Positions 20,428 to 28,984 of a DNA stretch of 64,000 nucleotides are shown here, piece after piece. The notes under the pieces are model-generated. The model searched no databases. It was not told the DNA's origin and was given only the letters and a program-made list of their open reading frames with translations. The stretch comes from Luminiphilus sp. (GTDB lineage: Bacteria > Pseudomonadota > Gammaproteobacteria > Pseudomonadales > Halieaceae), in NCBI GenBank assembly GCA_029242325.1, contig JAQWUD010000026.1, positions 1 to 64,000 of the forward strand, read 5' to 3'. Numbering within the stretch: the first letter of the stretch is position 1; each line of letters opens with the position of its first letter. Position numbers and translations under genes: made by a program.

Positions 20428-21231
20428 TCAATGGCTCCCAAGAAAGTCGAACAGGATTTTGCCGAACGCAATCTTTTCCTCTTTGCCTGCCACAACGTGA
20501 GCAACTTGATCCATCGTAACGCCCACTGAATTGCGCAGCCCTTCCTCCAACGGCTTCGTGGTCCGGGGCCCCGTGATGATGTCCTCGCCGGCGTGAATCA
20601 CCAGCGTAGGTGCTTCGATCTCGCCAAGGTGTGGCCGGATATCATGCCCGCGGCATGCCTGCACGAAGCGCAAGTGAGTTTGGATGCGTCCCTCAAGCGC
20701 GCCCCACACACCGCCGCTGCCAAGGAGCTTCTCGCGATTGGCATTGTAGTAATCGGGTTTGAACGAGAGAGAGGCCACCATCGACTGAAAGGCGTGAAAT
20801 CCTGCGTGCTCATGAATATCGCCGAATGCCTGTAAATGATCTGACAACATGGGGTCAGCCCAGGTCCAGCACCCCATATTGGCCATGCAACGCACGAGAT
20901 CAGGTCGCTTCACTGCCACCCATTGACCAATGCAGGCACCGATCCCCACGAGCCCGACGAAATACACCGACTTCATGTTGAGGTGATCGAGCAAGCCGAT
21001 AATGTCATCGGCAAACAATTGCGTCGAAGCGGGCACAGAGTAATCGTCAGTAGACTCACCCAGACCCCGGTAGTCGATGATGACCGTAGAAAACTGATCG
21101 GTCATTCCCCTCGCGAGGTAATGGTGACGCCCGTGGCAAAACGTGTCCCAGCCACCGATATAGACCGCCGGGGGGCCGTCTCCATGCACCTCGTAGTACA
21201 TGTCGTGTCCGTTGATATGGGCGATGGGCAT
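20428..21231 (-). CDS. Alpha/beta-hydrolase fold protein with atypical nucleophile elbow
   Basis: IDYRGLGESTDD and C-terminal APTLVIHAGEDIITGP...HVVAGKEE; elbow reads FVGLVGIGACIGQW. Confidence 0.88.
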   Translation of the reverse strand: MPIAHINGHDMYYEVHGDGPPAVYIGGWDTFCHGRHHYLARGMTDQFSTVIIDYRGLGESTDDYSVPASTQLFADDIIGLLDHLNMKSVYFVGLVGIGACIGQWVAVKRPDLVRCMANMGCWTWADPMLSDHLQAFGDIHEHAGFHAFQSMVASLSFKPDYYNANREKLLGSGGVWGALEGRIQTHLRFVQACRGHDIRPHLGEIEAPTLVIHAGEDIITGPRTTKPLEEGLRNSVGVTMDQVAHVVAGKEEKIAFGKILFDFLGSH

Positions 21232-21274
21232 AGCGGGGCTCCTGCTCGGAAATTGGGTTCAGTTATCGGATTGG

Positions 21275-21892
21275 TCAGAGTGTGTTGATATGCTCAAGTA
21301 CGCCCTGTAGATCAGTGACGTCGGCGTAGCGACGACCCACGTCACGCAAATTACTGGCGTGAGCATCTTCGTCCTGATCACCGCAGCAGTCCGCCGGGAC
21401 TATAGTGCGATAACCTGCCGAGAAGCTGTCGACAATTGACGCGCGTACACACCCCGAAGTCGTGCAGCCTGTGATGATGGTGGTGTCGATGCAATGTGTC
21501 ACCAACCAAGGCTTGAGAGGCGTCTCATAGAAAATGGATGGCGCGGTTTTGATGAACTGAAAAATGTACTCATCGTCTCTGATGCGAGGGTCCAATTCAG
21601 TGCATGGGTGTCCGTGATAAAAACTACCGTCGTACAGCGAGTCGATCTTCCAATACGTCATTTCATCGGGACCACCCCAGGACACCGCACAGGATGCTAC
21701 GGGGACACTCTTTTCTTTGCAGGCCGCCAGCAAGATCGCCGTATTATCCACCGCTCGCTGAACATGGTCGCTACGACCCAAAGGGTTACTCGCATCGGTA
21801 AATCCTTGCTGAAAGTCAACGATGATCAGTGCCGCTCTGGCACCAAAACCGATGTCCCGCTGTCCGTAGCCGGCTTCTGCGAACTTATCCAT
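21275..21892 (-). CDS. Isochorismatase-family cysteine hydrolase (N-carbamoylsarcosine amidase/maleamate amidase-like)
   Basis: AALIIVDFQQGFTD, IITGCTTSGCVRASIVDSFSAGY catalytic Cys motif; start likely MDKFAEAGYGQ. Confidence 0.88.
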   Translation of the reverse strand: MDKFAEAGYGQRDIGFGARAALIIVDFQQGFTDASNPLGRSDHVQRAVDNTAILLAACKEKSVPVASCAVSWGGPDEMTYWKIDSLYDGSFYHGHPCTELDPRIRDDEYIFQFIKTAPSIFYETPLKPWLVTHCIDTTIITGCTTSGCVRASIVDSFSAGYRTIVPADCCGDQDEDAHASNLRDVGRRYADVTDLQGVLEHINTL

Positions 21893-21976
21893 GTCTTCCT
21901 GCCTCGCTCTCTTCGTCACGCTAGTCGCGCAATATGACTTAGAATGTACGAACATTTCAAGGACAGTGACCCCGCC

Positions 21977-22660
21977 ATGAGCCAGCCCAGCTTTATCGAT
22001 ACTTTCAGTCAGCAATTCACTCTGGAGCCCGCGCGCACCGCGCTATTGGTGATCGATATGCAAAACGCGACGGGCAACCGGGAGATGGGGCTTGGCAAGC
22101 TTTTGGCTGAACAAGGCAATAGCGAATCCGCACAATATCGCTTTGATCGCATTGATCATCTGCTGATCCCCAATATTCAAAAGCTCATAGTGGGCTTTCG
22201 AGCAGCCGGCGCGCACCTGATCTGGATTACCTACGGTGCCAATGCCGCCGATGCCAGCGATGCGCCCCGGCATATCGCACCGATCATTAAAGCGACGAAC
22301 AACATTGCGGGACAGCCTGAGCACGAGATTGTGGATGCATTGAAGCCCGGACCAAGCGATTTGGTGCTCAACAAGACGACCCAGGGGGCGTTTCGATCGA
22401 CTGCGCTGGATAGCTCCTTACGCGCGCTGGGGGTCGACACCGTGGTCTCTACGGGGGTGTCGACCAATAATTGTGTGGCCATGACATCAATGGAAGCCTG
22501 CGACCTGCAATACCGGGTGGTCGTCACCAGTGATGCCACGGGTACTGACAGCGACGAGATGCAGGAGGCCACACTGACGATGCTCCGAAGGTTGTGGGCG
22601 CGCGTGCTGACAACAGAAGAAGTGCTCAGCGAACTGAACGGCGGGAGCAGTCACTCCTGA
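21977..22660 (+). CDS. Isochorismatase-family cysteine hydrolase
   Basis: RTALLVIDMQN and VVSTGVSTNNCVAMTSMEACDLQY; start likely MSQPSFIDTF. Confidence 0.87.
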   Translation: MSQPSFIDTFSQQFTLEPARTALLVIDMQNATGNREMGLGKLLAEQGNSESAQYRFDRIDHLLIPNIQKLIVGFRAAGAHLIWITYGANAADASDAPRHIAPIIKATNNIAGQPEHEIVDALKPGPSDLVLNKTTQGAFRSTALDSSLRALGVDTVVSTGVSTNNCVAMTSMEACDLQYRVVVTSDATGTDSDEMQEATLTMLRRLWARVLTTEEVLSELNGGSSHS

Positions 22661-23574
22661 TAACAACTCAACATCCCGGCGTAGTCGGTGGCCTGCTCGT
22701 TGCCATCGGCGCCATCCTGTTGGCCGCCAAGGGGCTCTTTGCAAAGACGCTCTATGAATTAGGCCTCACTTTTCACGACGTGGCGGCGATTCGATCGGTC
22801 TTAGCGGTGCCCGGGTTCGCGCTTTTAGCCTGGCTCTATCGCAGTAAAAGTTCATCAGGCTCCGGCGGCACTTATCAACGCAGCGATATTCTGCTGGCTA
22901 TCTTCGCAGGCGTGCTCTGCTATTACCTCGGCGCGTTGGCGAATTTTTATGCACTCACGATTATCGACGCCAGCGTTGAGCGGCCTTTGCTATTTGCCTA
23001 CCCCATCTTCGTCGTGCTCATCACCACCCTCATCACCCGAAAACTGCCGTCGCCGAGAGTGCTGATGGCATTGTTAATGACTTCCCTTGGGGTTGTACTA
23101 GTGACCGGCGCGTTCAGCACTGAACTGACGCCGGCGCAGTGGTCGGGAATGGCGTGGATCATGTTCTGCTCATTGAGCATTGCGATTTATTTTCTGATCA
23201 GCGGCGAACTGACGCAGCGTCTGGGCAGCGGCATGTTTACGCTCGTTGCCATGACTGCGGCCGCGATTGGTATGGCGATCCACTATCAGCTTGTACAGGG
23301 CTGGCAGCATATCGAACTATCCAGCACCGCCTGGCGGACGCTGGGTGCGCTCGTGATTTTTTCTACTGTGCTGCCTCTTTTTCTTATGGCGGAGGGGGTG
23401 CGAAGAGTCGGCGCCTCTCAGGCCTCCCTGATCAGCACGATTGGGCCTCCGGCCACAGCCATCATGGCCTTCGAAGTCACGGGAGAAATGCTAAGCGCTA
23501 CACAGCTTCTGGGAATTGTAACCGTCTTGATCGGGGTGCTCGCGCTGGAACTGGGCCGATCGAACCGTCGATAA
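22594..23574 (+). CDS. EamA/DMT-superfamily transporter
   Basis: Multiple hydrophobic helices; two EamA-like halves (C-terminal LISTIGPPATAIMAFEVTGEMLSATQLLGIVTVLIGV). Start uncertain: a GTG overlapping the previous gene is the only upstream candidate seen. Confidence 0.85.
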   Translation: MGARADNRRSAQRTERREQSLLITTQHPGVVGGLLVAIGAILLAAKGLFAKTLYELGLTFHDVAAIRSVLAVPGFALLAWLYRSKSSSGSGGTYQRSDILLAIFAGVLCYYLGALANFYALTIIDASVERPLLFAYPIFVVLITTLITRKLPSPRVLMALLMTSLGVVLVTGAFSTELTPAQWSGMAWIMFCSLSIAIYFLISGELTQRLGSGMFTLVAMTAAAIGMAIHYQLVQGWQHIELSSTAWRTLGALVIFSTVLPLFLMAEGVRRVGASQASLISTIGPPATAIMAFEVTGEMLSATQLLGIVTVLIGVLALELGRSNRR

Positions 23575-23652
23575 ATCGCCCACCATTCAGGGCTGTTGGT
23601 AATTACCTCAAATGTCCGTACAATTGCGGCTTAACTGCTCAGAGGTGTAGAG

Positions 23653-24498
23653 ATGTACGCAACCCGCCCGCTCAGCGTCAGTTTTGGCGCTGAAATCCTA
23701 GACTTTCAGCTTTCGGACGCGCCCGCCGGCGAAGATATTATCGCAATTCGAAAGTTGTGGGCCGAACACAAACTGCTCTTATTTCGGAATCAGTCCTTTG
23801 ATGAAGCCGCACTAGTAGGGTTCAGCCGCAAATTCGGTGACCTCGAAATCCATGTACGTGAAGAGTATCTCTCTCCTGAGCACCCCGAGATATTGTACGT
23901 CTCTAACATCGAGCGCGACGGCCGCCACATTGGCATCCTGTCAGATAACGAAGTGGGCTGGCACTATGACCAGATCTATCTGCCGAAACCTGCGGTGGGC
24001 TCCTTGCTCATGGCCGACACACTGCCCCCGGAGGGCGGAAACACCGAGTTCGCTGACATGTGTGCGGCATGGGATGCACTACCCGAGCAGACCAAAACGA
24101 AACTGAACGGCTGTTTGGCGAACCAGTCCTACGAGGCCTTCAATCAGGCCTACAGCGTTCCCACAAATAACAAACAAAAGGCGCGATCACCGGACATTCA
24201 CCACCCCATTGCCCGAATCCATCCCGTCACAGGCAGAAAAGCGCTGTATCTTTGCCCCGGCATGACCACGGAGATTGTGGGGTGGGATCCTCAGGAAAGC
24301 GCCGACATGCTGGAGTTCCTGTTCGACTGGACCACACGTCCGGAGTTTGTATATTCACACCACTGGCAACCAGGTGACGCGGTGATGTGGGACAACGCCT
24401 GCACCATGCACCGGCGTGATCCTTTCGATCCTCGACACGAACGGTTGATGAAGCGCACGACGATTCTGCCACCCCCTCATCGGGCGGCACCGTTTTGA
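23653..24498 (+). CDS. TauD/TfdA-family Fe(II)/2-oxoglutarate dioxygenase
   Basis: HxD motif in GWHYDQIYLPKP, GGNTEFADM, distal MWDNACTMHRRDPFDPRHERLMKRTTI. Confidence 0.93.
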   Translation: MYATRPLSVSFGAEILDFQLSDAPAGEDIIAIRKLWAEHKLLLFRNQSFDEAALVGFSRKFGDLEIHVREEYLSPEHPEILYVSNIERDGRHIGILSDNEVGWHYDQIYLPKPAVGSLLMADTLPPEGGNTEFADMCAAWDALPEQTKTKLNGCLANQSYEAFNQAYSVPTNNKQKARSPDIHHPIARIHPVTGRKALYLCPGMTTEIVGWDPQESADMLEFLFDWTTRPEFVYSHHWQPGDAVMWDNACTMHRRDPFDPRHERLMKRTTILPPPHRAAPF

Positions 24499-24520
24499 AG
24501 CCGTATTGAAATCGCCGGAG

Positions 24521-24594
24521 AACCCTGAGCGCCTGTTCAGGCCTGTGACGAGGCGAAACCTTGGAATGAAGGGCATGCGAACACGCTCAGGGTT
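24521..24594. repeat. Long imperfect inverted repeat in a convergent intergenic region
   Basis: AACCCTGAGCG(cc)TGTTC ... GAACACGCTCAGGGTT; 16 paired bases with a 2-nt bulge. Confidence 0.8.
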
Positions 24595-24603
24595 AGTGTT
24601 CGC

Positions 24604-25416
24604 TTAGGACGGTGCCTGCGCCATGCGACCCAATGATTTGCCATCACCGAGCACTCTACCTACGAAGCCTTTCACCACGCCAAACAAACCCTTATTCAGT
24701 TTGGAAACCACTGAGTAAGCCGCGTCCCCGTCGATACTCCAGGCGTTGATCGAAGACACCACATCCACTGCATCATCAAGATGCACTCCAGCCAGGACCT
24801 CTGCCAACCCGATCACAGCGCCCTCACCCAGTGAGCACTTTACCGAACCACGCCTGAGCTCGAGCTTGCCAGAACTGACAATGATGGCTCGGCCGGACAG
24901 GATATGATTTTGAATGGCGCTGCCGTCAGGCAAGTAAACAGAGTTCAATGTGGAACCCCGTTCAAAGGTCGACCAAGCATATTCCGACGCACCGCCGGAC
25001 TCTATTGTGAACGTGCCCGAGGACTCTTCGCTGTTTGCTACCGAAGCAATGTAGTTTCTTTGTAGCAGTTGTAATGTGAGCGCAGAGAAAACATTTTTGA
25101 GTAGTGGTGCCGCGCTATTGATTTGTCTGCCCAGCCAGTCAGCGGGGATCTCCAGACAAATAGCGTCTGATTTAGCAGTAGCCGTTGCCATTCGATATTT
25201 GGTGCCCACCACGGCCTGTTCGCCAAAGCTGTTGCCCTTCTCGAGGGTCGCCAGCACATGAGCCCCTTTGTTTATAGCAATGTCAATCGCGCCCTGCTGG
25301 ATGATATACATGGCATCAGCCCGGTCGCCCTCGTTGAACAAAACGGTGCCGGCAGACATGACAACCTCGGATAATTTGGGGTTGGCTTGGGAGCGCCTTC
25401 TTTGTATACCACTCAT
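24604..25416 (-). CDS. Cyclic nucleotide-binding domain protein without recognised output domain
   Basis: VLFNEGDRADAMYIIQQGAIDI...GNSFGEQAVVGTKYRMATATA resembles the cNMP phosphate-binding cassette; a second, degenerate-looking region follows. Confidence 0.82.
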   Translation of the reverse strand: MSGIQRRRSQANPKLSEVVMSAGTVLFNEGDRADAMYIIQQGAIDIAINKGAHVLATLEKGNSFGEQAVVGTKYRMATATAKSDAICLEIPADWLGRQINSAAPLLKNVFSALTLQLLQRNYIASVANSEESSGTFTIESGGASEYAWSTFERGSTLNSVYLPDGSAIQNHILSGRAIIVSSGKLELRRGSVKCSLGEGAVIGLAEVLAGVHLDDAVDVVSSINAWSIDGDAAYSVVSKLNKGLFGVVKGFVGRVLGDGKSLGRMAQAPS

Positions 25417-25464
25417 TGTTTCCGCTACCTAAATCGATTCTTCGTAGTAGGAGAGGAACCCTCC

Positions 25465-26076
25465 TCAGTCATCTTTGCTCAATTCCTGTTCCAAGGCCAC
25501 AAAATTGGACTCTTTTTTTGCCGCAAACAGGCGTTTACCAGCAGGGCTTTGCCAATCGTGTCGCTCCATCAGGGCGCGCGTCATCGGCAGCATATTACCA
25601 ATCTCGATCCCAAGTTCCTTGGCCAATAGACTGGTTTGATCCCAAAAATCATCTCTACCCAAGTTGGCTAGATCCGCGTCCAGTAACCAGGGGGAGAGTC
25701 TGGAATTGGAGATCTGCGCAGGACCCTCCATAACCAATTGAGTATCGAGGATCATCTGCTCCACCAGATCCTGCTCAGATTGGCTGAACCGTCCCGAATC
25801 AGACATGGCCTGAACTGCCATTTGCGCTCCAATGGGCTCGTTTTTAGGGCGTTGCTCAAGAAAGCCCGCGTCATGAAACGCCGCGGCAATAGCCAGCAAC
25901 AACACATCACGCGAATCGAGGTCGTCCGCCTGCGCAAGCTCCATAGTTTGACGGAGCACATCTTTAGTGTGGTCCGGAGAGTGATAATAAAGTGTGGGAT
26001 CCAATCCGGACGCAAGGCGTTGCACCGTCTCTGTAACGAGCGGTTCAGCCTTAATTTTAGTACTTAGACTCTCCAT
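25465..26076 (-). CDS. HD-domain metal-dependent phosphohydrolase (cyclic-nucleotide PDE-like)
   Basis: YYHSPDHTKDVL ... LLAIAAAFHDAGFLEQ HD motif arrangement. Confidence 0.78.
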   Translation of the reverse strand: MESLSTKIKAEPLVTETVQRLASGLDPTLYYHSPDHTKDVLRQTMELAQADDLDSRDVLLLAIAAAFHDAGFLEQRPKNEPIGAQMAVQAMSDSGRFSQSEQDLVEQMILDTQLVMEGPAQISNSRLSPWLLDADLANLGRDDFWDQTSLLAKELGIEIGNMLPMTRALMERHDWQSPAGKRLFAAKKESNFVALEQELSKDD

Positions 26077-26245
26077 ACAACACCTTAAAGGAGACTCATC
26101 TCACCAGCCTTCCCGCTGTAAGCGAGCGCTGACCTCATTTATGAGGGCGAAGATAGCAAAAGAGAAAAATAAGCGCACCACGGTCGTGCAAAGTGCCAAA
26201 ACAGAAAAATCAAGGATTCAGGACGTTCACAGCCAGAACACAGCA

Positions 26246-28348
26246 TCAGGCGCGGAGCAGAAAGGTTTCCATGGCTCCTTTCCCTTTAATCTCCATAATC
26301 CCGCGGCTCTCGATGGCGAAACGGTCTTTGATAATGTTGGCGGTATCTGCACTCATATGAATTTTATTGGGGATGCCGTGTGACTCCATTCTGGCAGCCG
26401 TATTCACGGCGTCACCCCAGAGGTCATAAATAAACTTGCGCTTACCGATGACGCCAGCCACTAGAGGCCCAGAATGGATACCGATTCTCATAGAAGGTAT
26501 ATGGCCCTCCACTGGCTTCATCGCCTGAATATAACGCACCATTTTTTGACCCATCTCAGCGATTTTGTAGGGGTGCTCTGGGTCAAAATGGGGCACACCG
26601 CAGGCAACCATGTAGTTATCGCCGATGGTCTTAATTTTTTCCAACCCGAGCTCGTCGCTAAAGTCATCAAACGCGGTGAAGACTTCATCCAGAAACTCTA
26701 CCAACCGCTCTGCGCCCAGGTCCTTGGAGAGTTGCGTAAAGCCCACAATATCGCCAAACAGAATACTGCAGGATTCATGCGCATCGGCGATGACCTTCTC
26801 ATCCGCGAGTTTTCGATCAGCAATAGACTTTGGCAGGATGTTCAGCAACAGTTCTTCATTACGATCCAAGGCTGACTTGATTTCGCCGGTGCGTGCCTCG
26901 ATCAACGCCACCACTTCATCAGACATTCGTGACACGGCGATGGACATCAGTTCAGCCGAGGCCTCCTCAGCCTTGTCAAAGTCGTCTGTCTCAGTGAGGC
27001 TCTTCATCCGATCGATATCGGCCTCTAAAAGCTTCTTGGCATCCCCCTTTAGCTGGCTGGATAGCGACGCCATTTTATCCAACACGACCTTGTCACGCTG
27101 TTGCCGCTTCTGGGACTGAGTGGCTCTGATCGATTCCATTTCTATCAGGTGGCCCTTATAGGTCTCTAAAGATGTGTTGAGCTGCCCGACCTCATCGCGT
27201 TCGGAGTGGAGAAACCCGGGCTTTGGCATGGCCACATCGAGTTGGCCCCGAGTGAGTGCTGACAAAACACCAATAGCTTTACTGATGCCACCAAAAGAGT
27301 AGCTGGTTAACCAGGTAATAGCGCCCAAAATAAGCAAAAATACCGCTGCAAAAACCCCAAACGCGTACTGATCGGCGACGACCTGCTTGGATACCGATTC
27401 TCGCTTATTGCTAACAACCACCAATTTGCCATCTTCTATTTTGGCAAAGTCACTCAGGGCGATCGCGACATAAGACACACCCAAGTCCCGATTTAATTCT
27501 CCCCAGTAGCCCTTCTCTTGCATGGAAAGGAGGTTTTCATCAAGTAACGCTTCAAGCGGCTCTACAACGGGATCTATTTCACCCAGCTCGGCATAATCCT
27601 CAGCTTCAAAATAGTCATTAAGGTCAACCGTGTAGCCGCTGGATCCCAAAACGGCTTTCACAGAAAAATCATACTCGAAGATCTCTATGGCCTCGGCAAG
27701 ATTCTTCCCTAGCAATACTGAGCCCACTTTCTTCTGAGCATTGTTCAGGTCAATGAGTAAGGTTTGGTAAAAACCGGCAGCCAATTCTCCGGCATCATCA
27801 CGGATGGTGCTAACACTTCTCACCGCTCCCAGTGAAAATTCTTCCGCCCGCCCTGTCTTCAGGCGGCTAGTCGAAGTAGAGATAAAATCAGGGCGAGCAC
27901 TCTCTTCGCACGGGTCCACGCCATAGCCCTCGGCGGCTGTGCCGCAGTAGAGGCTATTACCCTTTTCGTCGAAGACCATTGCAAAACTGAGTTCACCCCA
28001 AATAAAAGCCTCCTCTAGCAAGACGTCCAACGAATCCGCAATCGTCTCCCGACCCAACACCGTGGTCACTGCAACGGGCAGATCAAAAAATTTTCCATCG
28101 ATATCTACTGCTTCCGCCCATAATGCAGCTTTATCGGGGTCACCGGACTGAGGATGGAATAACCCCAATGAAGAACTGAACGTATCGTTTAATACCGTAC
28201 GCCACGCCTGACCATAGATGGTGGCGCTAGATTCAATCGAAGAGGTCTCTTTTTGGCTGTCCTGATAGTCACTCAACGCAAAGAAAATGGCGCCGATGGC
28301 GATGTTGCCAAAAAGAGAAAGCAAAATGATGCGGGCTTTGATCGACAT
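26246..28348 (-). CDS. Membrane-anchored class III adenylate/guanylate cyclase with N-terminal sensor region
   Basis: ILFGDIVGFTQLSKDLG, EKIKTIGDNYMVACG, YDLWGDAVNTAARMES; two predicted TM segments flanking an extracytoplasmic region, HAMP-like segment. Confidence 0.93.
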   Translation of the reverse strand: MSIKARIILLSLFGNIAIGAIFFALSDYQDSQKETSSIESSATIYGQAWRTVLNDTFSSSLGLFHPQSGDPDKAALWAEAVDIDGKFFDLPVAVTTVLGRETIADSLDVLLEEAFIWGELSFAMVFDEKGNSLYCGTAAEGYGVDPCEESARPDFISTSTSRLKTGRAEEFSLGAVRSVSTIRDDAGELAAGFYQTLLIDLNNAQKKVGSVLLGKNLAEAIEIFEYDFSVKAVLGSSGYTVDLNDYFEAEDYAELGEIDPVVEPLEALLDENLLSMQEKGYWGELNRDLGVSYVAIALSDFAKIEDGKLVVVSNKRESVSKQVVADQYAFGVFAAVFLLILGAITWLTSYSFGGISKAIGVLSALTRGQLDVAMPKPGFLHSERDEVGQLNTSLETYKGHLIEMESIRATQSQKRQQRDKVVLDKMASLSSQLKGDAKKLLEADIDRMKSLTETDDFDKAEEASAELMSIAVSRMSDEVVALIEARTGEIKSALDRNEELLLNILPKSIADRKLADEKVIADAHESCSILFGDIVGFTQLSKDLGAERLVEFLDEVFTAFDDFSDELGLEKIKTIGDNYMVACGVPHFDPEHPYKIAEMGQKMVRYIQAMKPVEGHIPSMRIGIHSGPLVAGVIGKRKFIYDLWGDAVNTAARMESHGIPNKIHMSADTANIIKDRFAIESRGIMEIKGKGAMETFLLRA

Positions 28349-28396
28349 TAGCGCTGGCCGCCTCCTCTAATCACTGTATCTCACTCTGATCAATTG

Positions 28397-28846
28397 TCAC
28401 CGCCTGCTTGGATCAAAAACGAGCTTAACCGCCATTTCGTCAATATGGGTGGGAGACCCATTTAAAAGCGGGGGTTGGTATTTATAGGACTTGATGTGCT
28501 GCAGTGCAGCGCGCTCGAAGACCCCAGGTGGCTCACTAGCAACCACATAAGGGTCAGTGACTTTACCGCTTTGATCGATCCCGTATTTAACGATCACCTG
28601 ACCCACGTATTTGTAACGCCGCGCTTTCGGCGGATATCGCAGAGGGCCGGCGCCAATCAAATTACAAGAAACTTGCACTACCCCCGATTCCGTGGCCACC
28701 ACGCCTACACTAGTGCTTAAAATATTAGCCGCTGCAGACAGGCCGGGCACCAGCAAAAAGCATAGCGCCGCAAACAGGCATATTTTCAATGGGCCATGTT
28801 GCCGCTGTTGCAGAGCCGTGCCGTCTAACATAAACAAAAACCACAT
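28397..28846 (-). CDS. TonB C-terminal-domain protein (short)
   Basis: YPPKARRYKYVGQVIVKYGIDQSGKVTDPYVVASEPPGVFERAALQHIKSYKYQPP resembles the TonB C-terminal fold; signal/anchor-like N-terminus. Confidence 0.82.
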   Translation of the reverse strand: MWFLFMLDGTALQQRQHGPLKICLFAALCFLLVPGLSAAANILSTSVGVVATESGVVQVSCNLIGAGPLRYPPKARRYKYVGQVIVKYGIDQSGKVTDPYVVASEPPGVFERAALQHIKSYKYQPPLLNGSPTHIDEMAVKLVFDPSRR

Positions 28847-28984
28847 TTGAGCCGCGCCGTGACACAGGCCCCGTGTCCCAGATTCAGTATCCAGTGTGAA
28901 TAGTGCAATCCAAGATGTTCAATCATAGAAGGACCGTATACGGCGGGCCATCAGTGCGGGTATTTTTGGATATCGGCCCATTTT

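Noticed and set aside
22594-22660. Apparent overlap of the EamA transporter ORF with the preceding hydrolase
   Set aside because: Probably a start-codon annotation issue (only a GTG at 22594 was seen in frame), not evidence for an unusual overlapping gene.
26133-26146. CCTCAT-TT-ATGAGG dyad between the cyclase and HD genes
   Set aside because: Short, AT-centred dyad with no second copy noticed in the module; not distinguishable from chance.
28934-28943. CCGTATACGG palindrome between the TonB-like gene and the receptor
   Set aside because: Ten-base palindromes are expected by chance at this scale; no supporting copy found.
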